Shown here: one piece after another, positions 1 to 10,660 of the stretch | How the letters are laid out: every line of letters begins with the position of its first letter | Numbering within the stretch: the stretch's first letter is position 1 | Origin: Prolixibacteraceae bacterium | GTDB lineage: Bacteria > Bacteroidota > Bacteroidia > Bacteroidales > Prolixibacteraceae | Reading direction: 5' to 3' | NCBI GenBank assembly: GCA_030602265.1 | Contig: JAUWAB010000007.1 | Span: 44,795 to 108,794, forward strand | DNA length: 64,000 nucleotides | Notes under the pieces: model-generated | Seen by the model: only the letters and a program-made list of their open reading frames with translations | What the model was told of the DNA's origin: nothing | The model's database searches: none | Translations under genes and position numbers: made by a program

Positions 1-786
1 AGGCCTTGAAGACTGAATTACCTCAGCCGATTTACCCATAGAAAATCCCTGCGACAACACCAGGCCCTGTCCCGTCCGGACAGAATAATCGCCGGCTATT
101 ATCCCCGGAACACGATCATTGATCCTGAAAGCCAGATGGAAGGAATAGAAATCAAACCCATAGGGATTGGTTCCCCTGAAAAAAGGCTCACCCGGATCAT
201 TTTCGCCGGTAATGCCAGCCTGAAGACTCTTACCCTTCTGAAAAAGATATCTGGCGTAAAGTTTTTGTGGACCACCCTGAAAAGCAGGAGGTTTATCACC
301 CTTCGGATAATAGCCTGCAGGTTTCGGAAAAGACTGCCAGCCTTTCAGCAGCACCTGCTGACGTGCATAATCCCGTCCGCCGGTTTTTAAATAATCCCGA
401 TTCCCGGGGAAAGCAATAATGGTAAACGCAGAAATTTTCCCGGCCAGTTCCCTGCCGATTCCTTTGACCGAGGTAAGCTCTGACATAGTCTGAAACAATC
501 CCGCCTTCTGCCGGTATTCCACAATATTTCCGGCAGTAACCTCATCCAGAAAAGGAATCCGGAGAAGTTCTTCTACAGATGCCGAATTGATATCCAGCGG
601 ATTCTCCGATAAAAGAACCAGTTCTTCGAGCCAATGACTAATATCAGACTCTTCCTCCATCTCCTCGGATAACCATTCGATAAACCGTTCTGCATTAAAG
701 GTGCTGTTTTCCTGACCACCCGTCTCAGCCCTGCAGAAGAGAACGAGCCAGCCGATGAGTGCAAATGGTAACAGAGGACTTTTCAT
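1..786 (-). CDS. helix-hairpin-helix (ComEA-like) domain protein, truncated at left edge of window
   Basis: Open reading frame translated by hand on the minus strand from ATG 784-786 to the window edge (MKSPLLPFALIGWLVLF...NPLDINSASVEELLRIPFLDEVTAGNIVEYRQKAG...SVKGIGRELAGKISAF). It has a signal-peptide-like N-terminus and HhH motifs. Its ATG overlaps the TGA of the upstream gene. It is absent from the ORF track because it runs off the window. Confidence 0.85.
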   Translation of the reverse strand, partial: MKSPLLPFALIGWLVLFCRAETGGQENSTFNAERFIEWLSEEMEEESDISHWLEELVLLSENPLDINSASVEELLRIPFLDEVTAGNIVEYRQKAGLFQTMSELTSVKGIGRELAGKISAFTIIAFPGNRDYLKTGGRDYARQQVLLKGWQSFPKPAGYYPKGDKPPAFQGGPQKLYARYLFQKGKSLQAGITGENDPGEPFFRGTNPYGFDFYSFHLAFRINDRVPGIIAGDYSVRTGQGLVLSQGFSMGKSAEVIQSSRP

Positions 787-1619
787 AGGGTAAATTTTAT
801 ACCTGCTGCAGGTGTAAAACCGAGAACATGCTGATAGGAGTAGGCAATATCGAAGACATATTTTCCTATTTGGAAACCGGCGCCCCCCGATGGGCTGAAT
901 GGCCATCCCGACGCACCTGCCCTGATAAAGACCCCGTTGGCAGGCATCCATTCCATTGCCGTGCGGAACAGCCAGGGCCTGTGACGGTTTTTTTCAAGCT
1001 CCGACATCCACTGCAGGCCGTCACTGATATGCCAGACCTCCCCGATGCTGAACATGCGTCGGGGATGAAATGCCAGGCCAGCTCCTTCAATCCTTCCCCA
1101 ATATGGCTCAACATAACGTATCCCTATTGTAAGCGCAGCAGAGATTGCATAAAGTACCCCGGTCTCAGCCATAAATCCGGTGCGTGACCGGATTCTCTCC
1201 GGAAAGGTCACTGAAATGGCTTCGAACTTCAATCCGGCCATAAAGTTCGGTCCGAATGGACGTGCAAAGGAGAGTCCTGTGCAGCGTTCCCGGTAAATTC
1301 CGGAACCAAACTGTCTGTATACACCGCCCCAGACTCCCTTACCACCGGGGATCGCGACGCCTGCCATTAATGTTGAGTACTCTCTGATCAGAAATCTCGA
1401 TTCATGGCCTGCGTAGAGGGAGACCTTCCTGTCGGCAGCCAATCCGGCCGGATTTCCGAAAAGTGCCTCCGGACCAGACAACGCAGAAGAAAATCCGGCC
1501 AATGAAATTGATCTTGCACCTGAGGCTGGGCCATAACCTGCCGTCAGACAATCTGTAACAACCAAAATAAATAGTAATGCAAACAGCCACTTGCTGTACT
1601 GAGGGTAAAAAGATTCCAT
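783..1619 (-). CDS. secreted/outer-membrane beta-barrel-like protein, conserved hypothetical
   Basis: 278 aa ORF with signal peptide and repeated amphipathic aromatic strands; ATGA overlap with the downstream HhH gene. Confidence 0.7.
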   Translation of the reverse strand: MESFYPQYSKWLFALLFILVVTDCLTAGYGPASGARSISLAGFSSALSGPEALFGNPAGLAADRKVSLYAGHESRFLIREYSTLMAGVAIPGGKGVWGGVYRQFGSGIYRERCTGLSFARPFGPNFMAGLKFEAISVTFPERIRSRTGFMAETGVLYAISAALTIGIRYVEPYWGRIEGAGLAFHPRRMFSIGEVWHISDGLQWMSELEKNRHRPWLFRTAMEWMPANGVFIRAGASGWPFSPSGGAGFQIGKYVFDIAYSYQHVLGFTPAAGIKFTL

Positions 1620-1683
1620 GTTCAGGGTATTAACTAATAATTGGTGCAGGGAGCTGGCTAAGAATTACAATAAAAACAAAAAA

Positions 1684-1719
1684 AATCAGACTGTCCCGGA
1701 TAATTGAGTCAGCCTGATT
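1684..1719 (-). terminator. Rho-independent terminator downstream of purE
   Basis: Minus strand AATCAGGCTG / CAGTCTGATT 10-bp stem (one G-U) followed by TTTTTTTGTTTTT. Confidence 0.7.
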
Positions 1720-1808
1720 ATTCATATGCCTCTATCAGAGACTGTTTGCAAATATTACATACCCAGGGCGATTAACTCCCCTGTGAGACAACCTCGCATT
1801 CGCTCCAC

Positions 1809-2315
1809 CTAATTGGTTTTAAACTTGAATTTCACTTCGGAAAGATCCTGGTTGGCCTTGATAATCTTTCCCTTAAGGTTCTCCTTGTACGAAACAAATT
1901 TTTCCATCAGTTCCTCGTCACCGGAAGCCATAATTTGAACGGCCAGCAGTGCGGCGTTCATGGCACCGTTCACTGCCACGGTAGCCACAGGGATTCCGGG
2001 AGGCATCTGCACAATGGACAACAAAGCATCCAGTCCGTCGAAACTGGATTTAACAGGCACCCCGATAACCGGCAGCGGAGTCATTGCCGCTACTACTCCC
2101 GGCAAATGGGCAGCCATACCGGCAGCAGCAATGATTACTTTGATTCCGCGTTCACGTGCTGACCGTGCAAACTTCTCCACCACATCAGGCGTTCTGTGGG
2201 CAGACAAAGCATTGATCTCAAACGGGATCCCGAACTCATCCAGAATCCTTGCAGCCGCTTCCATTACTCCCATATCCGAAGTGCTGCCCATAATGATACT
2301 AACTTTTGGTGTCAT
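1809..2315 (-). CDS. purE: 5-(carboxyamino)imidazole ribonucleotide mutase
   Basis: 168 aa; PurE signatures MGSTSDMGVMEAAARILDEFGIPFE, SAHRTPD, AAGMAAHLPGVVA. Confidence 0.95.
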   Translation of the reverse strand: MTPKVSIIMGSTSDMGVMEAAARILDEFGIPFEINALSAHRTPDVVEKFARSARERGIKVIIAAAGMAAHLPGVVAAMTPLPVIGVPVKSSFDGLDALLSIVQMPPGIPVATVAVNGAMNAALLAVQIMASGDEELMEKFVSYKENLKGKIIKANQDLSEVKFKFKTN

Positions 2316-2430
2316 GTTACGAATTTATTTTTAAGTATTTAAATAGTTTTGTTTCTTTGTGATTCCTTTGGCGAAAATAAGGTAAATTCATTTATCCCAA
2401 AGAATCTGATCAGGTTGTAATACGTTTATC

Positions 2431-2970
2431 ATGAAAAAAATAAAGTTACTCGACAAAGAGTTCCAACTCTACATTCCTTATGAGAAAATCAGGTCAGTGA
2501 TCGAAAAGATCGCTCAAGATATGAACCGTGACCTGGAAGGTGCCTCTCCGCTGTTTGTGTGTGTCCTGAACGGAGCCTTCATGTTCGCGGCAGATTTATT
2601 TAAACGGATTGAAATCCCGGGTGCTGAAATTACCTTTGTTAAAATGGCATCCTATCATGGAATCCACTCGTCAGGGACCATCAGGCAGCTCATCGGGCTC
2701 AACGAGGCGATCGAGGGAAGAACGGTTGTGGTCATAGAGGATATAGTTGACTCCGGCTCAACGGTCGAGGAAATCCTTGCACAGTTAGCTATTCTGAAAC
2801 CTCAGGAAGTTAAAATTGCCACGCTGTTATCAAAACCGGATGCCATGATCAAGAAAGTTAACCTCGACTATGTAGGCCTGGAAATCCCGAACGACTTTAT
2901 CGTTGGCTACGGGCTTGATTACGACGGACAGGGCAGAAACCTGATCGACATATACTCAATTGTACAATAA
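2431..2970 (+). CDS. hpt: hypoxanthine phosphoribosyltransferase
   Basis: PRPP motif VVVIEDIVDSGSTVEE; adjacent to adk. Confidence 0.93.
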   Translation: MKKIKLLDKEFQLYIPYEKIRSVIEKIAQDMNRDLEGASPLFVCVLNGAFMFAADLFKRIEIPGAEITFVKMASYHGIHSSGTIRQLIGLNEAIEGRTVVVIEDIVDSGSTVEEILAQLAILKPQEVKIATLLSKPDAMIKKVNLDYVGLEIPNDFIVGYGLDYDGQGRNLIDIYSIVQ

Positions 2971-2984
2971 TACAACCGAAACGC

Positions 2985-3560
2985 ATGCTAAATCTGGTAC
3001 TATTCGGCCCTCCCGGCGCGGGTAAGGGTACTCAGGCGGAATACCTGATAAAAAACTACAACCTGATCCATTTATCCACCGGGGATCTTTTGAGGAGTGA
3101 AATTGCTTTACAGTCCGTTTTGGGACTTGAGGCCAAAATGTTCATGGACCGGGGAGAGCTGGTCCCCGACAAAACCGTAATCGGGATGATCAGGAACAAA
3201 ATCAGTACAAACAGTACGGCGAATGGCTTTATTTTCGATGGATTTCCAAGAACCGTCGAACAGGCTGTCGCCCTCGATGAGTTGCTGAATGATCTTGGGA
3301 AACCCATTTCCGGGATGTTGTCGCTGGAGGTTGATCAACAAGAGTTGATTGACCGGTTGATGAAAAGAGGACAGATTTCCGGGCGTTCTGACGACCAGGA
3401 CCTTAGCGTTATCAAAAACCGGATAGATGTATACTGGAACAAGACTGCCCCGCTGGTTGATTATTACAACAAGCAGAACAAACATCACAGGATAGATGGT
3501 ATGGGCAGTATCGAAGAGATTGCCGTCCGGTTGAACGATACCATCCGGAAGCTTCAATAA
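2985..3560 (+). CDS. adk: adenylate kinase
   Basis: [15 protein letters not shown]-loop, [11 protein letters not shown], RxDD motif. Confidence 0.97.
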   Translation: MLNLVLFGPPGAGKGTQAEYLIKNYNLIHLSTGDLLRSEIALQSVLGLEAKMFMDRGELVPDKTVIGMIRNKISTNSTANGFIFDGFPRTVEQAVALDELLNDLGKPISGMLSLEVDQQELIDRLMKRGQISGRSDDQDLSVIKNRIDVYWNKTAPLVDYYNKQNKHHRIDGMGSIEEIAVRLNDTIRKLQ

Positions 3561-3573
3561 TCTAAAATATAAA

Positions 3574-4566
3574 ATGTCGGAAAACAACTTTGTTGATTAC
3601 GTAAAAATCTTTTGCCAGTCGGGTAACGGAGGTGCCGGATCGGCTCACCTCCGGAGAGAAAAATTTGTCCCCAAAGGGGGCCCAGACGGAGGAGACGGAG
3701 GCAGAGGCGGTCATATTATCCTGAAGGGGAATTCACACATGTGGACCCTTCTGCACCTGAAGTACAAACGCCATATCAAAGCGGGCCATGGCGAATCAGG
3801 AGGTAAACAATGCAGCTTCGGTGCCAGCGGGGAGGATAAAATCATAGAAGTGCCCCTGGGAACAGTAGTCAGGGATTCAGAAACCGGAGAATTCATAACG
3901 GAAATCACGCACGATGGCGAAACGAGGGTACTGTTTCAGGGAGGGCGTGGCGGACTTGGAAATACACATTTCAAATCTGCAACGAACCAGACTCCTCGTT
4001 ATGCACAACCCGGTGAACCGGGCATAGAAGGCTGGGTGATTATGGAACTGAAGGTACTTGCCGATGTTGGTCTGGTCGGATTTCCAAACGCCGGAAAATC
4101 GACCCTCCTTGCTGCCGTTTCGGCTGCAAAACCTAAAATTGCCGACTACGCCTTCACTACCCTCACACCCAACCTTGGAATAGTAAGCTACAGGGACCGG
4201 CAATCGTTCGTGATGGCCGATATCCCGGGAATCATTGAAGGCGCACACCAGGGGAAAGGATTGGGACTCAGATTCCTCAGACATATTGAAAGAAATTCCA
4301 TGTTATTGTTTCTCGTGCCCGCTGATGCAAAAGACTACCGCGCAGAATATAACATCCTGCTTAACGAGCTTGAGAAATTCAATCCCGAACTGTTAGACAA
4401 GGAACGATTCCTCGCCATCAGCAAGGCCGATATGTTAGACGAAGAGCTTATGAAGGAAATCAGCTCCATGTTAAAGGATATACCGCACCTGTTCTTTTCT
4501 TCAGTTACGGGCCTTAATATCATCCAGCTGAAAGACCGGATCTGGTCTGTTCTGAACAAAGTTTAA
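3574..4566 (+). CDS. obgE: Obg family GTPase
   Basis: Glycine-rich Obg domain ([29 protein letters not shown]) and [12 protein letters not shown]-domain. Confidence 0.97.
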   Translation: MSENNFVDYVKIFCQSGNGGAGSAHLRREKFVPKGGPDGGDGGRGGHIILKGNSHMWTLLHLKYKRHIKAGHGESGGKQCSFGASGEDKIIEVPLGTVVRDSETGEFITEITHDGETRVLFQGGRGGLGNTHFKSATNQTPRYAQPGEPGIEGWVIMELKVLADVGLVGFPNAGKSTLLAAVSAAKPKIADYAFTTLTPNLGIVSYRDRQSFVMADIPGIIEGAHQGKGLGLRFLRHIERNSMLLFLVPADAKDYRAEYNILLNELEKFNPELLDKERFLAISKADMLDEELMKEISSMLKDIPHLFFSSVTGLNIIQLKDRIWSVLNKV

Positions 4567-4575
4567 TCAATTGGA

Positions 4576-5259
4576 ATGGATTCCATCCTGCAATTCGACC
4601 GTGACCTTTTCCTCCTGCTCAATGGCATGCATACGCCATGGTGGGATACGGTAATGCTTTTTATTACCCGGAAGGAGACCTGGCTGTTCCTTTACCTGAT
4701 GCTGATATATGTAATTGCCAGGAATTATGAGAAAAAATCCTGGATAATCCTGCTCGTCCTGTTAGCCGGATTTGCCGTCAGCGACCAGTTTTCGACCCTG
4801 ATCAAGGAATTAACGCAGCGTTACCGTCCAGGCCATGAACCCGCCCTGGAAGGACTGGTCCACATTGTGCTGAGGAAAGGCAGTACCTATGGATTTGTCT
4901 CCTCTCACGCGTCCAATACATTTTTTGTACTGGCTTTTACCGCTCCGCTTTTTCGCAACCGGATAAGTTTTTTATCTCTGCTCACCTGGGCAATGCTCGT
5001 TTCTTACAGCAGAATATACAATGGCAACCACTATCCGTTGGATGTGATTTCCGGCGGTATATTGGGAATCGCATTAGGTATTCTGTTTTATAAAATACTG
5101 ATCTTTATCGAAACCCGGTTTTTTATTACAAAAACGCCGAGATTCGAAAAAACAGGACTAAGGGAAAGCAATGCAGGATTGATCCTGCTGACCGTATCCA
5201 CGATCCTGGGGACCATGCTGATGGCGGTTTATATCCTTCACAAATACAACTACCTCTGA
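4576..5259 (+). CDS. PAP2 superfamily membrane phosphatase
   Basis: TM segments with PAP2 motifs KELTQRYRPG, SSHASNTF, SRIYNGNHYPLDVISG. Confidence 0.88.
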   Translation: MDSILQFDRDLFLLLNGMHTPWWDTVMLFITRKETWLFLYLMLIYVIARNYEKKSWIILLVLLAGFAVSDQFSTLIKELTQRYRPGHEPALEGLVHIVLRKGSTYGFVSSHASNTFFVLAFTAPLFRNRISFLSLLTWAMLVSYSRIYNGNHYPLDVISGGILGIALGILFYKILIFIETRFFITKTPRFEKTGLRESNAGLILLTVSTILGTMLMAVYILHKYNYL

Positions 5260-5369
5260 AGAAATTTTACATTTTTAAAGCTTCTAACTCATTATTTATC
5301 ATGCACTTTTCAACCGGAGCCTGTTAGTTAATGGGTAAGGGGCCACAATCAAAACCTCCATGTTTTCCT

Positions 5370-5377
5370 TATATTTG
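5370..5377 (+). promoter_or_regulatory. Bacteroidota -7 box (TATATTTG) upstream of topoisomerase IV subunit B
   Basis: Matches TAnnTTTG, 19 nt before ATG 5397; no good -33 seen. Confidence 0.5.
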
Positions 5378-5396
5378 CATCAAATTTATCAGCAAT

Positions 5397-7232
5397 ATGA
5401 CAGCTCAGTACGACGAAGGTACGATTAAGACACTTGAGTGGCAGGAACATATCCGTAAAAGACCGGGGATGTATATAGGCAAGCTAGGCGACGGCTCTGC
5501 GGCTGACGATGGCATATATGTGCTGCTCAAGGAAGTGTTGGACAATTCCATTGACGAATTCATGATGGGTTTTGGCAAGAAAATCGAAATCAAAATCGAC
5601 CAGGAGCGGGTTTTTGTCAGGGATTACGGAAGAGGGATACCATTAGGCAAGCTGAACGACGTTGTCAGTAAAATGAACACAGGCGCCAAGTACGACTCCA
5701 AGGTGTTTAAAAAATCCGTAGGCCTCAACGGTGTGGGCATCAAGGCGGTAAACGCCTTGTCGGCAGATTTCAGCATACGTGCCGTCAGAGAAGGCCAGGT
5801 AAAGGAGATCCGGTTCAGTCAGGGTGTACAGACCGAGGAACGCCCGCTGGAACCTACCGACGAGCCAAACGGCACCAGCGTTGAATTCAAACCTGATGAA
5901 TCCATTTTCAGGAATTACCGGTTTATCAGTGACTATGTGGTCAATATGATCAAGAATTACACGTTCCTGAATGCCGGACTGATCATTGAATACAATGGCC
6001 ATAAGTATTTCTCCAGAAACGGATTGAGGGACCTTTTGGAAGAGAATCTCGAAGGCGATCCGCTCTATCCGATAATCCATCTACGGGGTGAAGATATTGA
6101 AATTGCCCTGACCCACGGAAACCAATACGGCGAAGATTACTATTCGTTCGTCAACGGGCAGCATACATCCATGGGGGGTACACACCTTCAGGCTTACCGT
6201 GAGGTCCTGGTTAAAACCATCAGGGATTTTTACAAGAAGGATTTCGAACCAAGCGACATCCGTGCATCCATAGTTGCTGCAATCAGCATAAAGGTAGAGG
6301 AGCCGGTATTTGAGTCACAGACCAAAACCAAACTGGGCTCGCGTGATATGGGTCCCGACGGACCTACCGTAAGGACCCATGTGACCAATTTTGTCCAGAA
6401 AGAACTGGACAACTACCTGCACAAAAACCAGGAAACGGCAGAAGTCCTGCTGAGAAGGATCCAGGAATCGGAACGAGAGCGAAAAGCGATTTCCGGCATA
6501 AAAAAACTGGCCAAGGCCCGGGCGAAAAAAGTCAGCCTGCACAACCGTAAACTCAGGGATTGCAGGATCCATTTCAACGACAACGACGAAAAAAAGGAAG
6601 ACACCTGCATTTTCATCACCGAAGGGGATTCGGCCAGCGGATCCATCACCAAATCCAGGGATGTGGACACCCAGGCGGTTTTCAGCCTGAAAGGCAAGCC
6701 GCTCAACACATTCGGGCTAACCAAGAAGGTAGTTTATGAGAATGAGGAATTTAACCTGCTGCAGGCGGCCCTGAATATCGAAGACAGCATCGAAGACCTC
6801 AGGTACAACAAGGTAATTATTGCCACAGATGCCGACGTCGACGGAATGCACATCCGGCTGCTGCTTATCACTTTCTTCCTGCAGTTTTTCCCTGAACTGA
6901 TCCGTAAGGGCCATGTATTCATATTACAGACACCCCTTTTCAGGGTCAGGAACAAAAAACAAACTTACTACTGCTATTCCGAAGAAGAAAAAATGGCCGC
7001 AGTAAACCTGCTTAAAGGAAATCCGGAAATTACACGTTTTAAAGGACTTGGGGAGATATCCCCTGATGAATTCAAAAATTTTATCGGCGATAACATCAGG
7101 CTGGATCCGGTTCAGATGAAAAAACATGAATCGATGACCCAGATGCTGGAATTTTATATGGGCAAGAATACACCCGAACGTCAGGATTTCATCATCGACA
7201 ACCTTTATGTTGAAAAGGATGAAGTAGCCTGA
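5397..7232 (+). CDS. parE: DNA topoisomerase IV subunit B (type IIA, GyrB/ParE family)
   Basis: GHKL ATPase ([29 protein letters not shown]-like) and Toprim ([22 protein letters not shown]). Start set at 5397 rather than 5331 because a promoter-like -7 box lies inside the longer ORF. Confidence 0.9.
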   Translation: MTAQYDEGTIKTLEWQEHIRKRPGMYIGKLGDGSAADDGIYVLLKEVLDNSIDEFMMGFGKKIEIKIDQERVFVRDYGRGIPLGKLNDVVSKMNTGAKYDSKVFKKSVGLNGVGIKAVNALSADFSIRAVREGQVKEIRFSQGVQTEERPLEPTDEPNGTSVEFKPDESIFRNYRFISDYVVNMIKNYTFLNAGLIIEYNGHKYFSRNGLRDLLEENLEGDPLYPIIHLRGEDIEIALTHGNQYGEDYYSFVNGQHTSMGGTHLQAYREVLVKTIRDFYKKDFEPSDIRASIVAAISIKVEEPVFESQTKTKLGSRDMGPDGPTVRTHVTNFVQKELDNYLHKNQETAEVLLRRIQESERERKAISGIKKLAKARAKKVSLHNRKLRDCRIHFNDNDEKKEDTCIFITEGDSASGSITKSRDVDTQAVFSLKGKPLNTFGLTKKVVYENEEFNLLQAALNIEDSIEDLRYNKVIIATDADVDGMHIRLLLITFFLQFFPELIRKGHVFILQTPLFRVRNKKQTYYCYSEEEKMAAVNLLKGNPEITRFKGLGEISPDEFKNFIGDNIRLDPVQMKKHESMTQMLEFYMGKNTPERQDFIIDNLYVEKDEVA

Positions 7233-7254
7233 ACCATCAAACATTGTTAGCATT

Positions 7255-9882
7255 ATGTCGGAAGAAAAAATACAGCCACAGGATATTAAACCGGATGGCG
7301 GCAAGGAAGAGGTTACTTACCTGTCGGGGATGTACCGGGAGTGGTTTCTGGATTACGCATCCTATGTAATCCTTGAGCGTGCGGTGCCCTATGTGATTGA
7401 CGGCCTAAAGCCTGTTCAGCGGAGGATTCTTCATGCCATGCGGGAGATGGATGACGGAAGGTACAATAAGGTGGCCAATATCATCGGCCAGACCATGCAA
7501 TACCATCCCCACGGGGATGCCTCCATCGGCGATGCGCTAGTTCAGTTAGGACAGAAGGATCTGCTGGTCGACACCCAGGGAAACTGGGGCAACGTGCTTA
7601 CCGGCGACGGAGCCGCTGCTCCGCGTTATATTGAAGCACGGCTTTCCAAATTAGCCCACGAGGTCTTGTTTAATCCTAAAACCACCGTGTGGAAACTTTC
7701 CTACGACGGAAGGAAGAAAGAACCAGTGACCCTGCCGGCCAAATTCCCGCTCCTGCTGGCACAAGGCGTCGATGGGATCGCAGTGGGATTAGCCTCGAAA
7801 ATTTTTCCGCACAATTTTAACGAACTGCTTGACGCAGCCGTCGCTTACCTGAAAAATGAAGATTTTATCCTCTACCCCGATTTCCCGACCGGAGGATCGG
7901 TAGACGTAGCCAAATACAATGACGGCCTGCGGGGCGGGGTGATTAAGGTAAGGGCTAAAATCGAGAAACGCGACAGCAAAACCCTGGTCATCACCGAAAC
8001 TCCTTTCGGAAAAACGACTTCGTCATTAATTGAATCCATCATTAAGGCAAACGAAAAAGGCAAGATTAAGATCAGGAAAATCGACGACAACACGGCAGCC
8101 AATGTGGAAATCCTGGTCCACCTGGCTCAAGGGGTTTCGTCAGATAAAACCATCGACGCCCTGTATGCCTTCACCGACTGTGAAATCTCCCTCAGTCCGA
8201 ATGCCTGTATCATTGAAAATGACAAACCGGCCTTCATAGGCGTTTCCGAGATCCTCAGAAAGTCGGTCGACTCTACCCTGCAGTTGCTGAAACTGGAGCT
8301 GGAGATCAGGAAAAATGAGCTGGAGGAAGCCTGGCACAATGCCTCCCTGGAAAAAATTTTCATCGAAGAGAGAATCTATAAGGATAAGGGTTTTGAGGAG
8401 GCCGAGAACATGGATGCCGCCATTTCGCATATCGACAAACGGCTTGAACCCTGGAAACCCCGGCTCAGAAGAGAGGTTACCCGTGACGATATCCTCAGGC
8501 TTATGGAGATCAAAATGGCCCGAATCCTGAAATTCAACGCCTTCAAGGCAACCGACTATCTTCTGGGTATTGAGGAAGAAATTGCACAGGTGTTGGAGAA
8601 CATCAAAAATATTGTTCCTTATACCATTGACTGGTTTGTAAGGCTGAAATCCAAATACGGCAAGGGCAAGGAACGTAAGACTGAAATCAGGAATTTTGAA
8701 AACATCGTTGCCGCCAAGGTAGTGGTCGCCAATGAGAAACTGTATATCGACCGGGCAGAAGGCTTCATGGGTACCGGACTGAAAAAGGCGGAATATGTAT
8801 GCGACTGTTCAGATATCGACGACGTTATCGTATTCAGGCGGGACGGTACCTATTTTGTGACTAGGGTGAGCGAAAAGGCATTTGTCGGCAAGAATGTCAT
8901 CCATGCCGATGTTTTCAGAAAAGATGACGACCGTACCATATACAACGTGGTCTACCGTGACGGGAAAACCGGATTCTCCTATATGAAAAGGTTTGCCGTT
9001 ACAGGGGTAACCCGCGACAAAGAGTATGACGTCACCATGGGCACAAAAGGTTCCAAAATAGTATATTTCTCCAATAATCCCAACGGTGAGGCAGAAGTGC
9101 TGCGGGTAATCCTCAAACCTAAGCCCAGGATTAAAAAACTGGTGTTCGAGGTGGATATGGGTGAACTGGCGATCAAAGGACGTCAATCGATGGGCAATAT
9201 ACTTACTAAATATGAAGTCCACAAAATAACCCTCCATGAACGCGGGATATCCACCTTAGGCGGGTTAAAAATATGGTTCGACCCCGACGTACAGAGACTG
9301 AATGCAGATAAACGGGGCAAGTACCTGGGTGAATTTATGGGCGAGGATAAGATCCTGGTAATATACAAGAGCGGAGAATACCAGCTATATAACTATGACC
9401 TGGGGACACACTTCGGGAACAATATATTAGCCATCGAAAAGTTTGATCCGGGGAAAATACTGTCTGTTGTCTATTACGATGGAGAACAGGAATTTTATTA
9501 TGTCAAGCGTTTCGAAATAGAAGAGACACTCAACAAGCTGATTTGCTTTATAGGTGAACCGGACAAGAACAAACTGGTGAGTGTAACCTGGGTACGGTAT
9601 CCGCGTTTTGAACTGGAATTCGGCGGAAAAAACAGTGACCGGGAGAATGAAATCATAGAAGTTGCGGAATTTATAGGCATTAAAAGCTGGAAGGCTAAGG
9701 GGAAACGACTCACCAACTACTATGTCGAGAATATTAAAGAACTGGAGCCGGTCATCAGGGATGAGCATGAGACCGGCACAGAAGAAGCTGAACAGGATAA
9801 GGGGACTATCGGAACAGACGACATTCCTTTTGAAGTTCAGCGGCCTGGTGACGAAGATGCCAATCAAATGACTCTCTTCTGA
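7255..9882 (+). CDS. parC: DNA topoisomerase IV subunit A (GyrA/ParC family)
   Basis: 875 aa; DGLKPVQRRILHAM, YHPHGDASIGDALVQLGQ, catalytic Tyr context APRYIEARLSKLA. Confidence 0.92.
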   Translation: MSEEKIQPQDIKPDGGKEEVTYLSGMYREWFLDYASYVILERAVPYVIDGLKPVQRRILHAMREMDDGRYNKVANIIGQTMQYHPHGDASIGDALVQLGQKDLLVDTQGNWGNVLTGDGAAAPRYIEARLSKLAHEVLFNPKTTVWKLSYDGRKKEPVTLPAKFPLLLAQGVDGIAVGLASKIFPHNFNELLDAAVAYLKNEDFILYPDFPTGGSVDVAKYNDGLRGGVIKVRAKIEKRDSKTLVITETPFGKTTSSLIESIIKANEKGKIKIRKIDDNTAANVEILVHLAQGVSSDKTIDALYAFTDCEISLSPNACIIENDKPAFIGVSEILRKSVDSTLQLLKLELEIRKNELEEAWHNASLEKIFIEERIYKDKGFEEAENMDAAISHIDKRLEPWKPRLRREVTRDDILRLMEIKMARILKFNAFKATDYLLGIEEEIAQVLENIKNIVPYTIDWFVRLKSKYGKGKERKTEIRNFENIVAAKVVVANEKLYIDRAEGFMGTGLKKAEYVCDCSDIDDVIVFRRDGTYFVTRVSEKAFVGKNVIHADVFRKDDDRTIYNVVYRDGKTGFSYMKRFAVTGVTRDKEYDVTMGTKGSKIVYFSNNPNGEAEVLRVILKPKPRIKKLVFEVDMGELAIKGRQSMGNILTKYEVHKITLHERGISTLGGLKIWFDPDVQRLNADKRGKYLGEFMGEDKILVIYKSGEYQLYNYDLGTHFGNNILAIEKFDPGKILSVVYYDGEQEFYYVKRFEIEETLNKLICFIGEPDKNKLVSVTWVRYPRFELEFGGKNSDRENEIIEVAEFIGIKSWKAKGKRLTNYYVENIKELEPVIRDEHETGTEEAEQDKGTIGTDDIPFEVQRPGDEDANQMTLF

Positions 9883-9884
9883 CC

Positions 9885-10391
9885 ATGCGTATATACCTGA
9901 TCGGATATATGGGATGCGGTAAATCGACTTTGGGTTTGAAACTTGCCGGAGAACTGGATCTGACCTTTATCGATCTGGATAAATTCCTTGAAGAGAGGAA
10001 TTACAAAACCGTGCCCCAGATATTCAGTGAATTCGGAGAAGAAGGATTCAGGCTCAGGGAGAGGCGGGCTTTAGAGGAAGTTTCTGAATTTACGGATGTC
10101 GTTGTAGCCACCGGAGGTGGTGCGCCATGCTTTTACGACAATATGGAATTGATGAACCGGACAGGAATTACCGTTTTTTTAGATATCGAAACCTCAATTA
10201 TTGCAGAAAGACTGATAAAATCAAAGACTGAGCGTCCGCTCATTGCAGGAAAGTCAAAAGCAGAACTGGTCCGTTTTATTCAGGAATCACTGAAAAAGCG
10301 AAAACCATTCTATGAACAGGCACAATTAAGAATCAGTAAACCAGATGGTGCATTAAACGAAATAATTGCAGAAATCCGCCAAAAAAAGTAA
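9885..10391 (+). CDS. aroK: shikimate kinase
   Basis: GYMGCGKSTLG P-loop, DLDKFLEER, ATGGGAPCF. Confidence 0.93.
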   Translation: MRIYLIGYMGCGKSTLGLKLAGELDLTFIDLDKFLEERNYKTVPQIFSEFGEEGFRLRERRALEEVSEFTDVVVATGGGAPCFYDNMELMNRTGITVFLDIETSIIAERLIKSKTERPLIAGKSKAELVRFIQESLKKRKPFYEQAQLRISKPDGALNEIIAEIRQKK

Positions 10392-10409
10392 AAAAAAACT
10401 TACTATTTA

Positions 10410-10440
10410 TTTGCAGAATAAAAAATCAGCATTACCTTTG
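10410..10440 (+). promoter_or_regulatory. Bacteroidota primary-sigma promoter TTTG-N19-TACCTTTG
   Basis: -33 TTTG 10410-10413, 19-nt spacer, -7 TACCTTTG 10433-10440; full consensus match. Confidence 0.7.
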
Positions 10441-10445
10441 TTGTA

Positions 10446-10525
10446 CTTCACGTCAGATATAGATCTGACATTGTGTGTTTGGGGGTTAACATTTGAAAAG
10501 GGGAGCTATAGAGCTCCCTTTTTTT
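10446..10525 (+). ncRNA. candidate ~80-nt intergenic small RNA (hairpin, linker, terminator)
   Basis: Promoter immediately upstream; hairpin GTCAGAT-ATAG-ATCTGAC (10452-10469); terminator GGGAGCT-ATAG-AGCTCCC-TTTTTTT (10501-10525). No credible CDS. Confidence 0.55.
10501..10525 (+). terminator. Rho-independent terminator
   Basis: GGGAGCT ATAG AGCTCCC TTTTTTT. Confidence 0.85.
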
Positions 10526-10660
10526 ATTATAATCTGCTCCGGACTTTATAAAAAAAATGAAATATTCTTCAACCCCGTTAATCCTTTTAGCAAATCGAAA
10601 GTCATATTACTCACAAAGAGATGTTGATCTCTTCATAAGTTTGTTTAGTTTGGTTAGTAA

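Noticed and set aside
10366-10551. 61-aa ORF MQKSAKKSKKKLTIYLQNKK...
   Set aside because: Overlaps the aroK 3' end, the promoter, both hairpins and the terminator of the candidate small RNA; no domain.
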